This document shows, one piece after another, positions 31,321 through 44,180 of a stretch of 64,000 nucleotides of DNA. A program made the position numbers and the translations under genes. Location: contig NC_135255.1 of the NCBI RefSeq assembly GCF_964204865.1, forward strand, positions 10,135,135 through 10,199,134, read 5' to 3'. Source of the DNA: Styela clava. Taxonomy: Eukaryota; Chordata; Ascidiacea; Stolidobranchia; Styelidae. The notes beneath the pieces were generated by a model. That model was not told where the DNA came from and did not search any database. It saw nothing but the letters and a program-made list of their open reading frames with translations. The first letter of the stretch is position 1. Each line of letters opens with the position of its first letter.

Positions 31321-34300
31321 TCATGTTGGAAGCGAGCTAGCCTTTTCTTTAATAAAAATACCAAACGCATCTCTGAGCATAGCCGATGCCTTATCGAAAG
31401 TACATCGCCGATGAGGATGCATTTGATTCATACAAATACAAACATCTTTGAATATCTTTCCAACATTCGTAGATTCTTTGAATAACCTAAAACAATAATG
31501 TATATCTGTGGGTTGCTGAATATTAAATATAACATGACATATATATTGGCATTCAGACCTGATGACAATTTTTGTAAAATGGCTCATTGAGCACTGAACG
31601 ATGATGTTTCAGAAAGTGTACACCTCACGATTTAAAAATGTTGTTCTAAATCTATTCGATTGATAATATATGTTCTAGAACATGGCTACTCAACTGGCGG
31701 ACCGCGATCCGAATCCGGACCTTTCGGATATTCGATTCGGACTGCGTATAATTCTTTATTTTGGATCATTAGCCCCACTTTTGAAATTTCTTTTTATAAA
31801 ATCACTTTTATAGATTTAAAAATATATATGAAAAGGACAATAACGCCATACCAAACAATCTTGACAATCTTATCATTAGTCGGCCGAGGAATTAGGGATG
31901 CCGAAATATAATTTCTGGGAAGTCCGGACCCAAATATGTTTAAATTTTTGTATGCGGACCTTCGGTAAAAATAGTTGAGTAGCCCTGTTCTAGAAGAACG
32001 ATCATATAACGCAAACGTGTACGGATTCGGATCGTTAATTGGCCCCCGATATAGAAAATGCTGAACTATAAAGTAATCGGATGTATAACAATTGACATCC
32101 CGCCTTTAGTTAATAGTTCATCAATAACTAAACTACTTTGTGATAGCGAAAATGTAATAGTTGGATCATGCGCGGTATACTTTAAAAAACGATAAAACAA
32201 TATAGTATATTCTTACGTTGATAGTCTGCATATGTACCAATTTGCGACACCGCAAGTGTGAAGTTCTGTTCCAAATCCTCGGCATTCATTGTCTTCACAT
32301 ATTCCAGTAAGATCTCTACAGTTTTTATAAATTCGCATGTTTAGTGAGAAATCTATCCACAAGTTTCCTGAAGGTTTTGGACAGTGATCATCAGAGTTGC
32401 ACGATACCTGAAAACGAAGTGTCCGTTGAATATTAAATAGTTCTTGCTTCTGCTGAAGCGCCACACCACGAACATTTCATATATTATACCTACTTTGCTT
32501 GAACATTAATTCGTGATTACGTTTGTATCAAAATTGTATATCGGTATTGGTTTGGGCGTGAGTTTGAAATGAACTTTTTGCCAGCATGACCATAGTCATA
32601 CATTGTTTACATTCAACGTTATCATGTTCAATGAATAATTTTACTTTCAAACTCCAGAAGTCAAAATCATTCATGCTTACTTTCGAATAAATCCTAGAAT
32701 CGTTGTAGAACACTAATGAGTCAGCATCGACCATATACAGTTGCCAATCTGTCGTCATCATAAAATTAAGACCAGAAACATCTTCCATGAATAAATGCCT
32801 TTCCTCTGTAACACATATACAACGTAGTTATTAGGACTGTGGAATATTTTTGCAGCAACCATATAATTACCATAAAATAGAATTGATAATTTACCTAATT
32901 GTTTGAAAAACGACGTGGTACTATAAGCAAATGTTAAAGCTGATAAATGAGGATTTGGATCTGCTTGTACGAGATCCATGATGTGATTTCCCAACGCGCA
33001 TTCTGGAGATGTGCCGTTATCATTACATAGAGTCAAACCGTTTACTCTTTCGACAAGATACCTTGAAATAATATTAATAGAGTTTGAGTCAATGAATAGA
33101 CTTTGTTTTAAGCTACATGGTATTATTCATACCTTATTCTTAATTCCTCTACACAAGATCCAAGTAAGCGAGGAATTCCCCTCAATCCACGAAGTCTTCT
33201 CAGATACGTGATTTCCCTTTGTGCAGAATTGTACTTGTATTCTTCTACCACCGTTCGGTATAATCTGTTATGCAAAAATATCAAGTCGCAATATTCTTCT
33301 ACAAAAGTTCAGAATATAATATTGGGACAGTTTTATTGTTCATATTCAGTATTGTCATTATTCAATTATATGTACTTGAGAATTTAGAATTTAATCTACA
33401 TGCAAACATTATCTCGATTATTACATCGTACACCATCCTTCGTTCGTACTTATGTATGAGATTTTTCAACAGAACATTAAAAAATTGTAATCTATTCTTC
33501 ACGATACACAACCCCTTGAATAAATACATCCCATGCCTCCTATACAACACTTTTACTCTAATGGAAACACCACCTCATTTATTCACACTTGTAGAACGTA
33601 GAAAAGTCACACGAATCAGATATTATAAGATATTAGTGCGATACCACATTTGTAATAACACCAATTTGAAAAATAAAATGTGTTTCATAATAAACCACCA
33701 CACCACAAAAAGAGGGTGAAGAAATATTAATTACAGAGTATTTTCTTTTACTACACGATCTTTGCTGTCAAATCTGCAAAATCAAATTGTTAGTATTGTT
33801 AGTGTTTCACCAAGCATTATGAAGCTAAATTACATACAAAATTCGGATTAAATGTTACAAAATTGGAAACGAGCACACGGCCGATTTTTTTCATTTTCCC
33901 TAATGTATGAAGAATTAACAAATGCAAAACAAATTTTGTGCAAAGTTATGTTTTTCTGTTTTTAGAAAGCTCATTAATTCGAATTCCGTCAAGTCAGCTC
34001 AATTAAAGTTTAAATCAGAAAAAATATAAAAAAAAAATAATTAGTGATTAATGACATTTTGTCGAAGTGACAAATGTTTTCCGGGCCACTGTAATTTTGC
34101 CAAACCATGCGTTGCTGAATTAAAATGTGGCAACACCATTATCTTTCATCCAGCTAGTTAGGTTATGTAAGCGGTGAGTATTACCGTTGCCGGGTTTATT
34201 ATTTTAGCGTTAGTCAGAAAGTCGTTATTGGTTATTTGACATAGAAAGTAAACCAAAAATTACAAACTTTGTGACGAAGAATTGTACAATACATGGCAGA

Positions 34301-35249
34301 ATTGGAGTGTCGTTTTTCGTTACACTTAGAACGGGTGCAGTGTACAGTATAATTTGGTTCCAATTTAATAATTTTGTTGTAATTCATACCAATTCAGAGT
34401 CACAAAATTTGATGGTTAGTAATCAATACGCCACATAGTAAAATTGATATTTACGATGCGTTCTGGTATGCTTGCCAGTTTAATATGTGGCCCTTATGGA
34501 CGTATCTCCTGTAATACATTACATGTGACAATTTTGTATCAAATCTGTACTGTACACTGCTTCGAGTCGGCCACAGACCGCGACCAGAGGGAAAATAGTG
34601 ATTTACTTAAGCAAACGCGTAGTTCAGTATATGAAGTTTTTAGAAAACCCAAATATGGTACCTCAGGCAATCTAGTAGAGTAGGCTAAAAGCTTACATCA
34701 GTGTTACATTTAAAAGAATTTAAAAGATGGAATCACGGAGCTTTCTGCATACCTGTTTGCTTCTTTCATGACTGCCGGTATTGTAATACCATTTATCCTC
34801 ACTTTTATGAAAGATATTCCCCTGTTTCCCCTTAGATTTTCTTCGACTTCCTTACGTGTTCTTGGGATTCTGTCAAAATCCGAACATCCGAAGTAATCCG
34901 TCTTATCTTCCACCTCATTTATTGATTCATCCGGCAGTTCTCCTTTAGAAACGGCCTCAAGGTCTGCTTCTATTATATCCAGCCTATATTTCTTTTTGGC
35001 TTCAGTTTTGGATTCCTCTACAGTTTCCCTTGCTCTTTGAGTTCCTTCATCTATATTCAATTTTTCACCTTCAGAATTTATACTGCGTGCTAATACGTGT
35101 CTCGAAGCGGCTTCACGACCATATTTGTAGCACTGCTGACGATGATTGAGTCCCAGAAAAATTTGCACGGTTACATGTGAAGTGTATATAAGACAAGTTA
35201 TCGTTACGATGGTGGCTATTAATCGACGTTGCTTCAGAAGAACATTCAT
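31321..35249 (-). CDS. FAM69/DIPK-like divergent protein kinase
   Basis: Six exons on the minus strand: 35249-34753, 33264-33133, 33061-32895, 32805-32681, 32407-32217 and 31486-31321. Phases agree at every join and give 425 aa, the usual FAM69/DIPK1 size. The N-terminus has a type II signal anchor (about residues 10-32, after KQRR). An acidic/basic linker follows, then a kinase-like fold: AVMKEA with candidate ATP-binding Lys162, QREITYLRRL with candidate Glu183, and GIPRLLGSC. FMEDVSGLNF has Asp274 and Asn279 at the DIPK1 spacing; YMVDADS carries Asp292 in the DFG position. The C-terminal third is cysteine-rich (CNSDDHC, NCRDL, CEDNEC, CICMNQM, RRC), as in FAM69 proteins. Probable site: ER/Golgi lumen. 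Activity and substrate are unknown. The DIPK1 versus DIPK2 assignment is tentative. Confidence 0.8.
31681..31987. mobile_element. 307-bp non-autonomous hAT element
   Basis: The ends are CATGGCTACTCAACT and the inverse of CAGGGCTACTCAACT, flanked by a perfect 8-bp duplication TTCTAGAA (31673-31680 and 31988-31995). Subterminal GCGGACC/GGACC motifs occur at both ends. It is in the last intron of the DIPK-like gene and has no coding capacity. Confidence 0.9.
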
Positions 35250-37051
35250 TTTTGATTTGATTACTAATAAGCTTTCTTTGAATGAAGCAACCGATCCTTA
35301 TGCCTATCTCTGAATCATGTAACAGTTTATATATATATATATATATAAACAAAACTATATTAGTTAAGTAATCCAAGACTGTACGAAACACGACTGTTAG
35401 GTTTGATGCAAATCATAGTAACACTATAAGGCGTATGGGCGACGAAAGATAGCAAATTCTAAATTTCTTGTGTTGCAAGTCACATATTCACATAAATGAA
35501 TACATCAGATTACTGACATTTCGAACGGCATACATATGCGATTATTACATGTAAGTAAAATTCATTTCCACAGAACCGTGACATCTTTACAAAACACTTT
35601 AAAACTGAACTCCGACTATGTACTGTTGGTTTGACGCAAACGCATTTCTTGCTCCTACAATGACTAAATTTTTTTATCAAGTCGCTTACTGTATCTAACG
35701 CAGGACTTGCGAGTGATTGTAGAACGTCACTTGCAATGCCCTGGGGGTGCCACGTAAATATCGGTGCTCATTAAATTACCTTGATATTTGATAACATATT
35801 GTGAATTAACAGTATGTTAAAACTGAACACAGGTTTATAGATATTATGGAATGAATGCAATATTACCGTTATATATATTTATTTATATGTAATACACGCA
35901 TCCTAAATTTGTCTTCAAAACCAACAGTATATATTCCTCAAGCTGGTGCTCTAAAGTTCATGTTGTCCGTTTAACCAACCTTACAATGTACATGAGTATA
36001 TAGAATTGTATTGTAGCTGTTGGTGGAAAAACGTTTCCTGTATTTATACAGATTCACTTGGCAAGGAGTACCCTAATCTTTATTCATTTTCTGACCATAC
36101 TCAACAGCAATTAATCATGGTCATTGTTCCAGCTGAAGTAATTACTAGCGATAATTGATTAGGTGTTTTAAAAGAGCAGATAAAATAACCACTTGCAGGT
36201 TTTCAACTGACATATTTTAATATGAGCATTTTCTTTGGATGAATGCGAAGATACCCTTTCCCAAGTTAGCATTAAGACGTAGAATAATTTCTTGGTAACA
36301 GATAAAGTGGAAAATTATTGCACCAGATATATAAATATAGGCTTCTTGAATCCCAAAATTGGGTCTTTCATTTGCTACTTCTCGCCTATCAAAAGTCGAA
36401 TAGGATCTGTAATTTTCACTGTTGTTCATGACCGGTAAGTACAAGCAGACAACGATTGTTTGACATGTCAGCTGATTTATTCCTGAACACGTCGAATCTA
36501 CCATTTTGAAAACATTTACATAATAAACTTGAACTACGTAGTGTGGAAATGGAACTTTTATGACATGAATACTATAAATTGACAATATTATATGAAACCT
36601 TCAATCTAAAATATATATTATGAAAATGATTGCAGGTCAGATAAAAATTGGCGCCTGTACACGGGGGACCTATAGAGGGCGTGAAGAATAGGGAAAAAAA
36701 TAAACAGGAAAACTAAGATAAATATTCTTACCACAATAGAGAAACTTTTATGAATGCATTTTATACCCAGATAAAAATTTCGTGATTTGTGTAATCAATT
36801 TAAGATGAACGATTCTAAATATTTGGTATTTTGCATTAGTCGATAAGTCGAAACTACATTGCGTTATCAAATCCCTCCGAATCAATATTCCCTTCTTACA
36901 ATATAAACCTGGATTTCAATCAGAAACACGATTAAACTTCTTTTTTAAAATATGCCAAGATTTCTATTTTAATTCTAACTAAAACCGCTTTCACTTACAA
37001 ATACAAAAGTTGAAAAAAATGAGTAAATTCTGAGTTTTGTTGTATAAAAAT
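35250..37051. other. Intergenic between DIPK-like and CAP genes
   Basis: AT-rich, with a (TA)n run near 35327-35346. It includes a minus-strand open frame of 122 codons (36585-36217), described separately. This stretch should hold the promoter of the DIPK-like gene and the 3' flank of the CAP gene, but I see no clear signals. Confidence 0.5.
36217..36585 (-). CDS. Unassigned open frame, possibly a CAP-gene-related fragment
   Basis: This frame of 122 codons contains DSTCSGINQLTCQTIVVCLYLPVMN. Its VVCLYLP segment resembles YVCFYLP in exon 4 of the CAP gene just upstream, and a hydrophobic stretch (YISGAIIFHFICYQEIIL) follows. It could be a remnant of a duplicated CAP gene or a chance frame. 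There is no signal peptide, and no other CAP exons are found nearby. I do not recognise a function. Confidence 0.25.
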   Translation of the reverse strand: MSIYSIHVIKVPFPHYVVQVYYVNVFKMVDSTCSGINQLTCQTIVVCLYLPVMNNSENYRSYSTFDRREVANERPNFGIQEAYIYISGAIIFHFICYQEIILRLNANLGKGIFAFIQRKCSY

Positions 37052-39852
37052 TTATGCTTCTTCTGGTGGACTTGTGGGAGCCTTCCCATTCGTAGCCTCT
37101 GCATTTCCATCGCTTGACGAAGAAGGTTGCACGGGAGATTTTTTACACTAAATCAATAAGTCAATATGATTATAGGATGATTGCGGGCAAACCTAAAACG
37201 GTGTTAGGTATTGCAATTCTGCAATATTGAGCATAGAATAAGCGGTTTATTGTTTATTAACATAGACATCTGCGATAATACAAACAATTCAAGGCGCAGA
37301 ATTACACCATTTTTTCGTTAAAGCAATATTGATAAATAATTTGCAATGACCCATTTTTATTCACTGATTCATGCCTTCACTAGAAGTAAGACTGTAGAGA
37401 AGTAGCCAATAAAATATGTCTCTGGAGTCAAAGAGCACTTTCGTTCGACCCCGGACTTTAAAGAATTTATTCTTGATTTGAGGAAAATTTAAAATCCGAA
37501 TTCAAAAAATTTAGGATTGGACTCCAGAATAACAACATTATAGATAAAAAAAAGTCAGGAGTGTACCGCCTAGGATTGTTTTTTGTTTCTGGTTGATATT
37601 CTGGATTATAGGTATGATTATAGAAGACTGTGGGTGCGATAATCAGGTCAATACGACGAGTCCATCATAGCTTTTTCAAATTACTATTTCAGCAATAAAA
37701 TACTTATATGTATTTGTTGAATGAAAAAAAGTATATCTTGCGATGGAAATTGGGATTCCTGAACAAATAATTTTAGATAAAAAAAGTTTTATTAGCTTAC
37801 CGAAGATAAAACCATTTTCAATATTGTTCCCATCAATCCTAGCATGGCCGCACCCGCGCATGCACCTGCTATTGCCCTTTCTAATGTTGACCATTCATCA
37901 AATACAGACGTAGGACAATCGCTTCCGGTTTTATAAAGTTGAAATGATCCGTCTAATTCAGGAACTGAAACGCACAGATATTACATAACTGCACCAATAG
38001 TGAAATAACCAAAAATTACTATTAGTTTTGAACAATAGCCGTAACATATTATGGATAAGAGAGTAAATGAAGTACATTGCCTGGTTTTGAGTCAGAATCT
38101 AGAACTTTTTACCTGTCATATTATTTAAACAGTATGTACAATATGGAAATTCATTATAGACTCATATTAATAGTGGAGTAAGAAAAACTAGCAAGTTTCA
38201 TTTTGGTATCATGTGGCCTATTATACAAAACGAATAATGCTATTTATTCCTTCATATAATGATTAAGATCTTCCATTTTCGAGTATACTCACTCTTTGGC
38301 AAATAAAAACAGACATATAACGTTGCATTGTCCACTACTTCATCTGGGCCTGTCACGACCTCGGGACATTCAGACGCAGCGCACCTATGATGTATAGAGT
38401 AAAATGAATGCGTAAATTTTGGGCTATAAACTAATTTCGATTGCACAAACTCTTATTTTGACGTTAAAGGACCTTGAATAGTAAGAAACCTCCACAAACA
38501 ATTATGGCCATTAGGACTAAAGCAGAATTTCGATACTGGTATGCAGACAATTACAATTTATTACACTTCAAAATATAATGAGTTTACTCCGACCAATAGC
38601 GCTTCGATCTAATTATCATAACATGACTTAGGGACGTGTGAGTTAAAATGGTTAGGCTTAATTACCAATTTCCCTGATCGAATCAGTACAAGTGGGATGA
38701 TCTCTGTAACATTGTAAAAATTCATACCCTATTCTCGTTGTTTCACTGTATGCCATTTGAGCAAACCGCATACAAAATTCGCTGCAAGTCCCGTTTTCAT
38801 ATGTGAAAAAACTTCTTTCGTTTAAAAAATTCATAACAGCAGAATAATGGAAGTCATCTGACCACGCTGCCGATGCCAACAGGAAACTCTAAAATAATTA
38901 GGAAATGCTTGTTTGGACAAACTATTTTCAATAATTAAATAGCTGTGATCGCAAAACGTTTTTGCTTACATTGAAGCAATCAGAGACAAAACTTTATTGA
39001 AACTGTTTGTGTGAACTAGAGGCTGAAACCAGCTATGATGTCACAATTTTGTGATGACAAAGTTTCTTGTTGAATTTTATTTTGGCATTAACAATTGGGT
39101 CTAAAAGAATACAGAATACTAAAGTATCAATTCATTTTCGTTTCAGATTATCCAATTCAAATAGGCACTAGCTATCACACAGTCAATTTAACAGCATTAC
39201 ATTACAAAAATATGATTTTTTAAACTGAATTACCTGACCGGCTTCTGTCCACAAATCGGTCCTCGTGTCCTCTTTATACTTATAAATACAATTCCTAGAA
39301 TAATTTGCAGCGTATTTGGCAAGATCCTCATCCCAAGTGATATCTTTTATGTTACAAGCAGGAGGAGTCATATTTTGAGATCGGAATTTATTATGAGAAT
39401 AGATAGCAGCCTCGCGGTCCTTCTGTATATGAACAAATTTTTTATTAAGAGTTAGAAAAATCGTGACTGTTGCGTGGGTCATATTTTGTCATTATCAACG
39501 CGTACTACGTCTATATCTAAATTGTGTGTGATTTCTAAACATAATTAATTCCTCTTAAGAATAACGCTGCCTCTAATAAATATTTAGAACAGCACGCGTA
39601 AAAAATGATTTTTTTATATATTATATTATCTTTTCTATTATGTGATTTTATTTATTTCTTGCGCACTTCAAACTTAGTAAAACATTCACAAGAGATAATA
39701 CAATGTTACAAATGTCTGTTCTTCATTAATAATCACCTTACCTCAGTAAAATCAATACTTTTTCCTTTTTCAACTTCCATCTGTCCCATTATTTGAAGTA
39801 ATCGTATACAAAATGTGAGAATAATTATTATTCGTCTACAAGAATTAGTCAT
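37052..39852 (-). CDS. CAP/SCP-domain protein with C-terminal membrane anchor
   Basis: Six minus-strand exons: 39852-39742, 39422-39234, 38888-38666, 38430-38293, 37964-37801 and 37147-37052, giving 306 aa. Residues 1-24 form a signal peptide with an IIIILTF core. The CAP fold follows: AAIYSHNKFRSQN, ITWDEDLAKYAANYSRNC, then SEFCMRFAQMAYSETTRIGY, which matches the CAP signature (HFTQ-like). The metal-ligand His is replaced by Arg (RFAQ), so classic zinc binding is probably lost. YVCFYLP ends the domain. A hydrophobic stretch at about 251-273 and a 32-residue tail beginning CKKSPVQ make it a predicted type I membrane protein. Most CAP proteins are secreted. The exon 4 acceptor (38431) is chosen by phase and is weak; the other joins are well supported. 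Function unknown. Confidence 0.75.
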
Positions 39853-42061
39853 CTTAACCCTTATCTATATTTACAATCCATATACAAACTGCCTGAAACA
39901 TACCAATCGATCTGACCATTATTCACTTAAATTTACAAAACCTTTTTTGCTTGAAAGCACCATTATGAAAATCCGAGTTTTTTATCGTTTTGGCGAGACA
40001 AAGTAAACATCTCTTATCAATTACTTATTACATTCCCACATCACAGTAAATCTGATACCAAACTCAAATACTTTATTGCATTTCTACACAACTTAATTCC
40101 AACCCCGACTGGGTCACCTTGCTTTGAGCGTCTGAACCATGTGTTTAGTTTTCAACAAACTTGGACCAAATATCATTCCGGTATTCGAGAATTTGATTAT
40201 TTTGTTTACTTTATGTTGCATGTCGACGAACTCTTGTTTACGGAGTTGAATTAAACCACCGCCTGCTCTCCCCTCCTACGTGTTGTTGCCTGACGGAAAT
40301 TGTGAACTTTGTAACTGGGTATTAAATGTTTCGAATTTAACTTTATAAAAATTATTTTTTCCTATTTCACAAATCCATAGTTAGTCCAAGATCACCCAAT
40401 ACCTTTCCTATATATAGCGAAAAACGTCTGTCCGGCCTAGCTATACTATTTGTCTTCTTTGATGCTTATTGGGAGTTTGCCCAAACCTTTGATTTCACAT
40501 AATTGTAAAAATATATATTTACTACTTTTTTGACTTCCTTCGACTATTCAAATTTTTGATTGTAATTTTATTTCTGCAATACAAGAATTCCATAAACATG
40601 TTACGTTAACATATACAGTTTATTATTTTGTAACTCCCGTTATACAGGGTTTTTAAAAAGTTATTTCTCTCATTTTTAAAAACTGATTTCGTTGTGAGCA
40701 AGTTTACATTATAAAATTAATGCAAAGAGATCGTTAAACATATTTTGTTGCTTAAAATTGCAAATAAATAAATTCAAATATTATTATACCGTTCACAATG
40801 CTTCCTTAACTTTCTACGCCTATCAACATTTACTAGAGCCCAACATATAGATTCCTCTGATGGTGCAATACACACCCATGTCAATTCCTAAATATAATAG
40901 TCTTTGTCCAATCTCACATAATGTATTTGTGCCCCCACACTTCACATTGCATTTTATAGATTGTTAAATAGGAAACAAATTTTCAATTGTCTCTTATGTT
41001 AGATACAAGTGCACTTCGGTGTGATTCGATATCATCACCTCTTTTCTGATGTTATTAATTTCATTATAGATTTAACAGGTTTCAAATATATTATTATGAC
41101 GTATGTCAGCCTGCTGTTGTCCCATTTTCAAACGAACATTTGTGTCGACAGTCAAACGAGATCAAATCTGCGCTATCTATGGCACTTATCTAAGAACACA
41201 ACAATTTGGTTTGTTGTTTACTTATGAACGTGTTCGATTAACGGAATCGGGTTGTGACGGAAATAGTTTAATCTAAGAAGGATGAGGGCTCGATAATTGC
41301 TCTGTTTCATATCAAATGATTTTTCCGCAACCAAATTAAACTGAAATAAGAAGTTCCATAGCGTTTGACGCAATCCAGAAAAAACTGTTTCACATCCAGA
41401 ATACATTTTTAAGTATTGGAATTTGTATTGAAACTCCATATACTCAAATGATACTCTATTTTCTATCAGTAGTATATGTCACTCAATTAGTTAGGATAAC
41501 GGGATTCAAATTAGCTTAAAAGGACAAACTGATGCGTTAATCGTGTACAGTGAAGTTTACTCGGGTGTCGGGTATCACATTGGCAATATCATCGATTTTG
41601 TGGCAACGCTCAATTTTTTTTGTTTTCAGCATTTCTCAATACAACGTAATATTGTAGACCTTTTCACAATTTTTGAAATGGTTTAAAATTACGAGTTCCG
41701 CCTCTATTTTGATTTGGTTGGATGAAAATAGTTTGAAAGATATTAGCCGTTTCACTTAATAAATCAATTATAATTCTTGAATGGCCTACTTCACATAGGT
41801 GTGCTGTATCTTTGTTCCACACTAGTGTTTTGATTAAAAAAAAACGAAGTTCAATGTCTAAATGGCAAAGTTAAAACGCCGTAACGTAACGAAACCGATA
41901 GCAACAGGGGATTATATACCCGGGTGGCATTTCAAAGTATAATTTATAATAACTAAATAAATTCAGAAAAGAAAATAAAGGAACTTAGTAAAACAACACG
42001 GTGAACGTCACAATAGGTTGCGGTAGTTACAGGTAAAATAGAAAGATTGCGCTTTATTTAA
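39853..42061. other. Intergenic between CAP gene and the DPP-like locus, first part
   Basis: AT-rich sequence with the presumed promoter of the minus-strand CAP gene near its left end. Open frames here are short and unrelated to known families. No repeat with recognisable ends was found. Confidence 0.5.
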
Positions 42062-42109
42062 ATGGCAACAAAGAGTTTTCTGCACGCACAGATTAGAGAG
42101 AAAATAAAG
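42062..42109 (+). CDS. Possible extra first exon of the DPP-like gene (weak)
   Basis: ATG is followed by 15 codons (MATKSFLHAQIREKIK) and ends AAG/GTAATAG in phase 0, as needed to join the shared exon at 62970. It is short, and the phase match alone has a one-in-three chance, so this is a suggestion only. Confidence 0.2.
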
Positions 42110-44048
42110 GTAATAGAAATACTGAGAAAATTCGTTTAAATAAACCGGAACCCGAATATAAGTGCATTTCTATTTCATTTTTCCATATGCGCTTATTATT
42201 GTTGGATGGAAATAGGCAATAGGTTCTGTAAGGTGTAGTCATGATTGATTCCAAATCTAATAGTAAACCAGGATCTTGTTTTTATAATTTTGGAATCGCA
42301 TGATTGCATAATGAAGCAACTAGAAAAAGGATTAGTTCTGTTAATTAAAAAATAGTCATCATAAAGCATAGTTTATTTGAAAATCAGTTTAGTAATAAAG
42401 AATGATATCACATAAAAGGATTAGGCAATTCGAGAATCATCGAAATTAGTGCGTGAGAAATACGCCGTTACACAACATGGAACGTGAATTAAACATGAGA
42501 ATTTCGACAGAAAAACTCACTAGTTCGTAGTATTTTCCATCCTTTTTCAATACTTTTTATTTCAATGATCCCTCATAAAATGGGCTGATTCTATAAGTAT
42601 ATATCATAATCCGATACATATAATATCAATAATTTCAAAATGTCGTAAAATGGAAAATACATAAAAATTATCTCTCCAGAACTGTGTAAATATCCGTGAA
42701 TGATTTGGAAAGCTTCAATATATTTTTATCCCCGGAATAATAATAGGATTCAACTTGATTAGATTTTTATAGGTATAATAAAACCAGGTGACATGTAAAA
42801 TAACATTATCATTATGTGTAATGTATTACGTTTCTGAAAGTATCGGGTTTCTTGCAAAACATATCGTAAGGCTGGTCACTTTAAAAAATCGAATTATTTT
42901 TATTTCAACATTGAACGTAAACATTTCTAATCAGTTTGCGGTATACTTTGACTTTGTGAAAATATTCAAAATGATTTTTCCGAAAAATTGTTGAGAGATT
43001 TCTTGACTGTTCTGATATAACGAAAGAAATTCAAATATATGCTCAATTGAGCTTGTTTGCCTATTGATTGCCTATTTGATTTGTTAGAGTCGAATAAAGC
43101 AGTTCATACATCAATAATTTTCCTATCTGAATATCTGATAACCAGTATTTAGCCTATCCAAGAAAGTTAATTACATTTAATATAGAATATAAAAATAAAT
43201 TACAAATATTCAAAACTTCTTCCTTGAAACAATTCATGTATGTAATTCGCGATCTGAATAGAATTTGAAAAATAATGGGAAATATTCGAGATTTGTAAGC
43301 GTATGTCGTGTATTTATGTAGTGAAAATTATTCACGATAAGTTTGTGGGTTTGAGGTCATCTCGTATTTCGTCTATGTTGATTATTCGTGGCTCTTTAAT
43401 TGGATGTTTTCCCGCAAACTGTGTTTGATATACTACCAGCATCACGTATCCTCGGCATAAATTATCTTTAGTTTTACAAACAGAACAGACAATGTGGGTT
43501 GATATTTTTTATCTGATTTGAAATAATTTAATACAATTTGTGAGATAGCATTTTGAGGCAGAGGGAATAAAGAATATAGACGTTTGCATGCAATAGATCA
43601 CACTAACAGTTCAGTAATTTTATCTACCCGTGACAGCGTTCTTGACTTAATTACTCTTAGTGCACGAGACACTTTCATAGGGAAAATTTCACATTCAGGC
43701 ATAAAGCTTTCCTAAGTCAGTTTGTCCGACATATCGAACCTGTTTCTGAGATTAATTGGGATTGACCAAACCAGTGAGAACTTATAAAAATCCTGTTTAT
43801 ATAATATCTTTCTATAGCAGATAACGACATGCCGTCAAAAATGATTACCACTTTCATTTATCAGGATTAATTTAATCATTGGGATATCTCTGGAGCTTTA
43901 ATAGCGAACTTATAACTTGAGGCCAGATGGCGTTTTATGTTATTTTATTACTTCTATATAATATTGTACTGAATTCAATATAATACTTTACAGGCGGTAC
44001 TTCTGTAGCGTTGATTAATGTTTGTTTTAAGCCACACTTACGACAACT
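42110..44048. other. Intergenic or 5' intron sequence
   Basis: AT-rich, with no family-related coding sequence. It probably includes the promoter of the first confident alternative exon at 44049. Confidence 0.45.
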
Positions 44049-44180
44049 ATGGATATAGCTACCGCAGCATCTCATGTTGCTTTTATTCAACATAAAGATG
44101 AAGAGAGAGAAAATAAAAGAAGAAATTTTCGAAGACATTCAATATTTTTTTCAAGAAAAGATGGAAACAAAGAAAGCCAG
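44049..44180 (+). CDS. DPP6/DPP10-like gene, alternative first exon A
   Basis: ATG opens a 44-codon exon ending CAG/GTGAGA, an excellent donor, in phase 0. The peptide starts MDIATAASHVAFIQHKDEER and is rich in Arg/Lys (NKRRNFRRHSIFFSRK), a plausible short cytoplasmic N-terminus. It would splice to the shared exon at 62970, about 19 kb away. DPP6/DPP10 are type II proteins whose variable cytoplasmic N-termini come from alternative first exons, which is the model followed here. Evidence is donor quality, phase and lack of any other downstream acceptor partner; expression is unproven. Confidence 0.6.

Noticed and set aside
33270..33719. 149-codon plus-strand open frame opposite the DIPK-like gene
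   Set aside because: It overlaps intron 1 of a well-supported minus-strand gene, is rich in Ile/Asn/Tyr as expected of AT-rich chance frames, and shows no known domain.
39423..39482. ATG upstream of the CAP exon 2 (MTHATVTIF...)
   Set aside because: A clear acceptor (CATATACAG) lies between this ATG and the conserved KDREAA, and a real signal-peptide exon exists upstream at 39852-39742 in matching phase.
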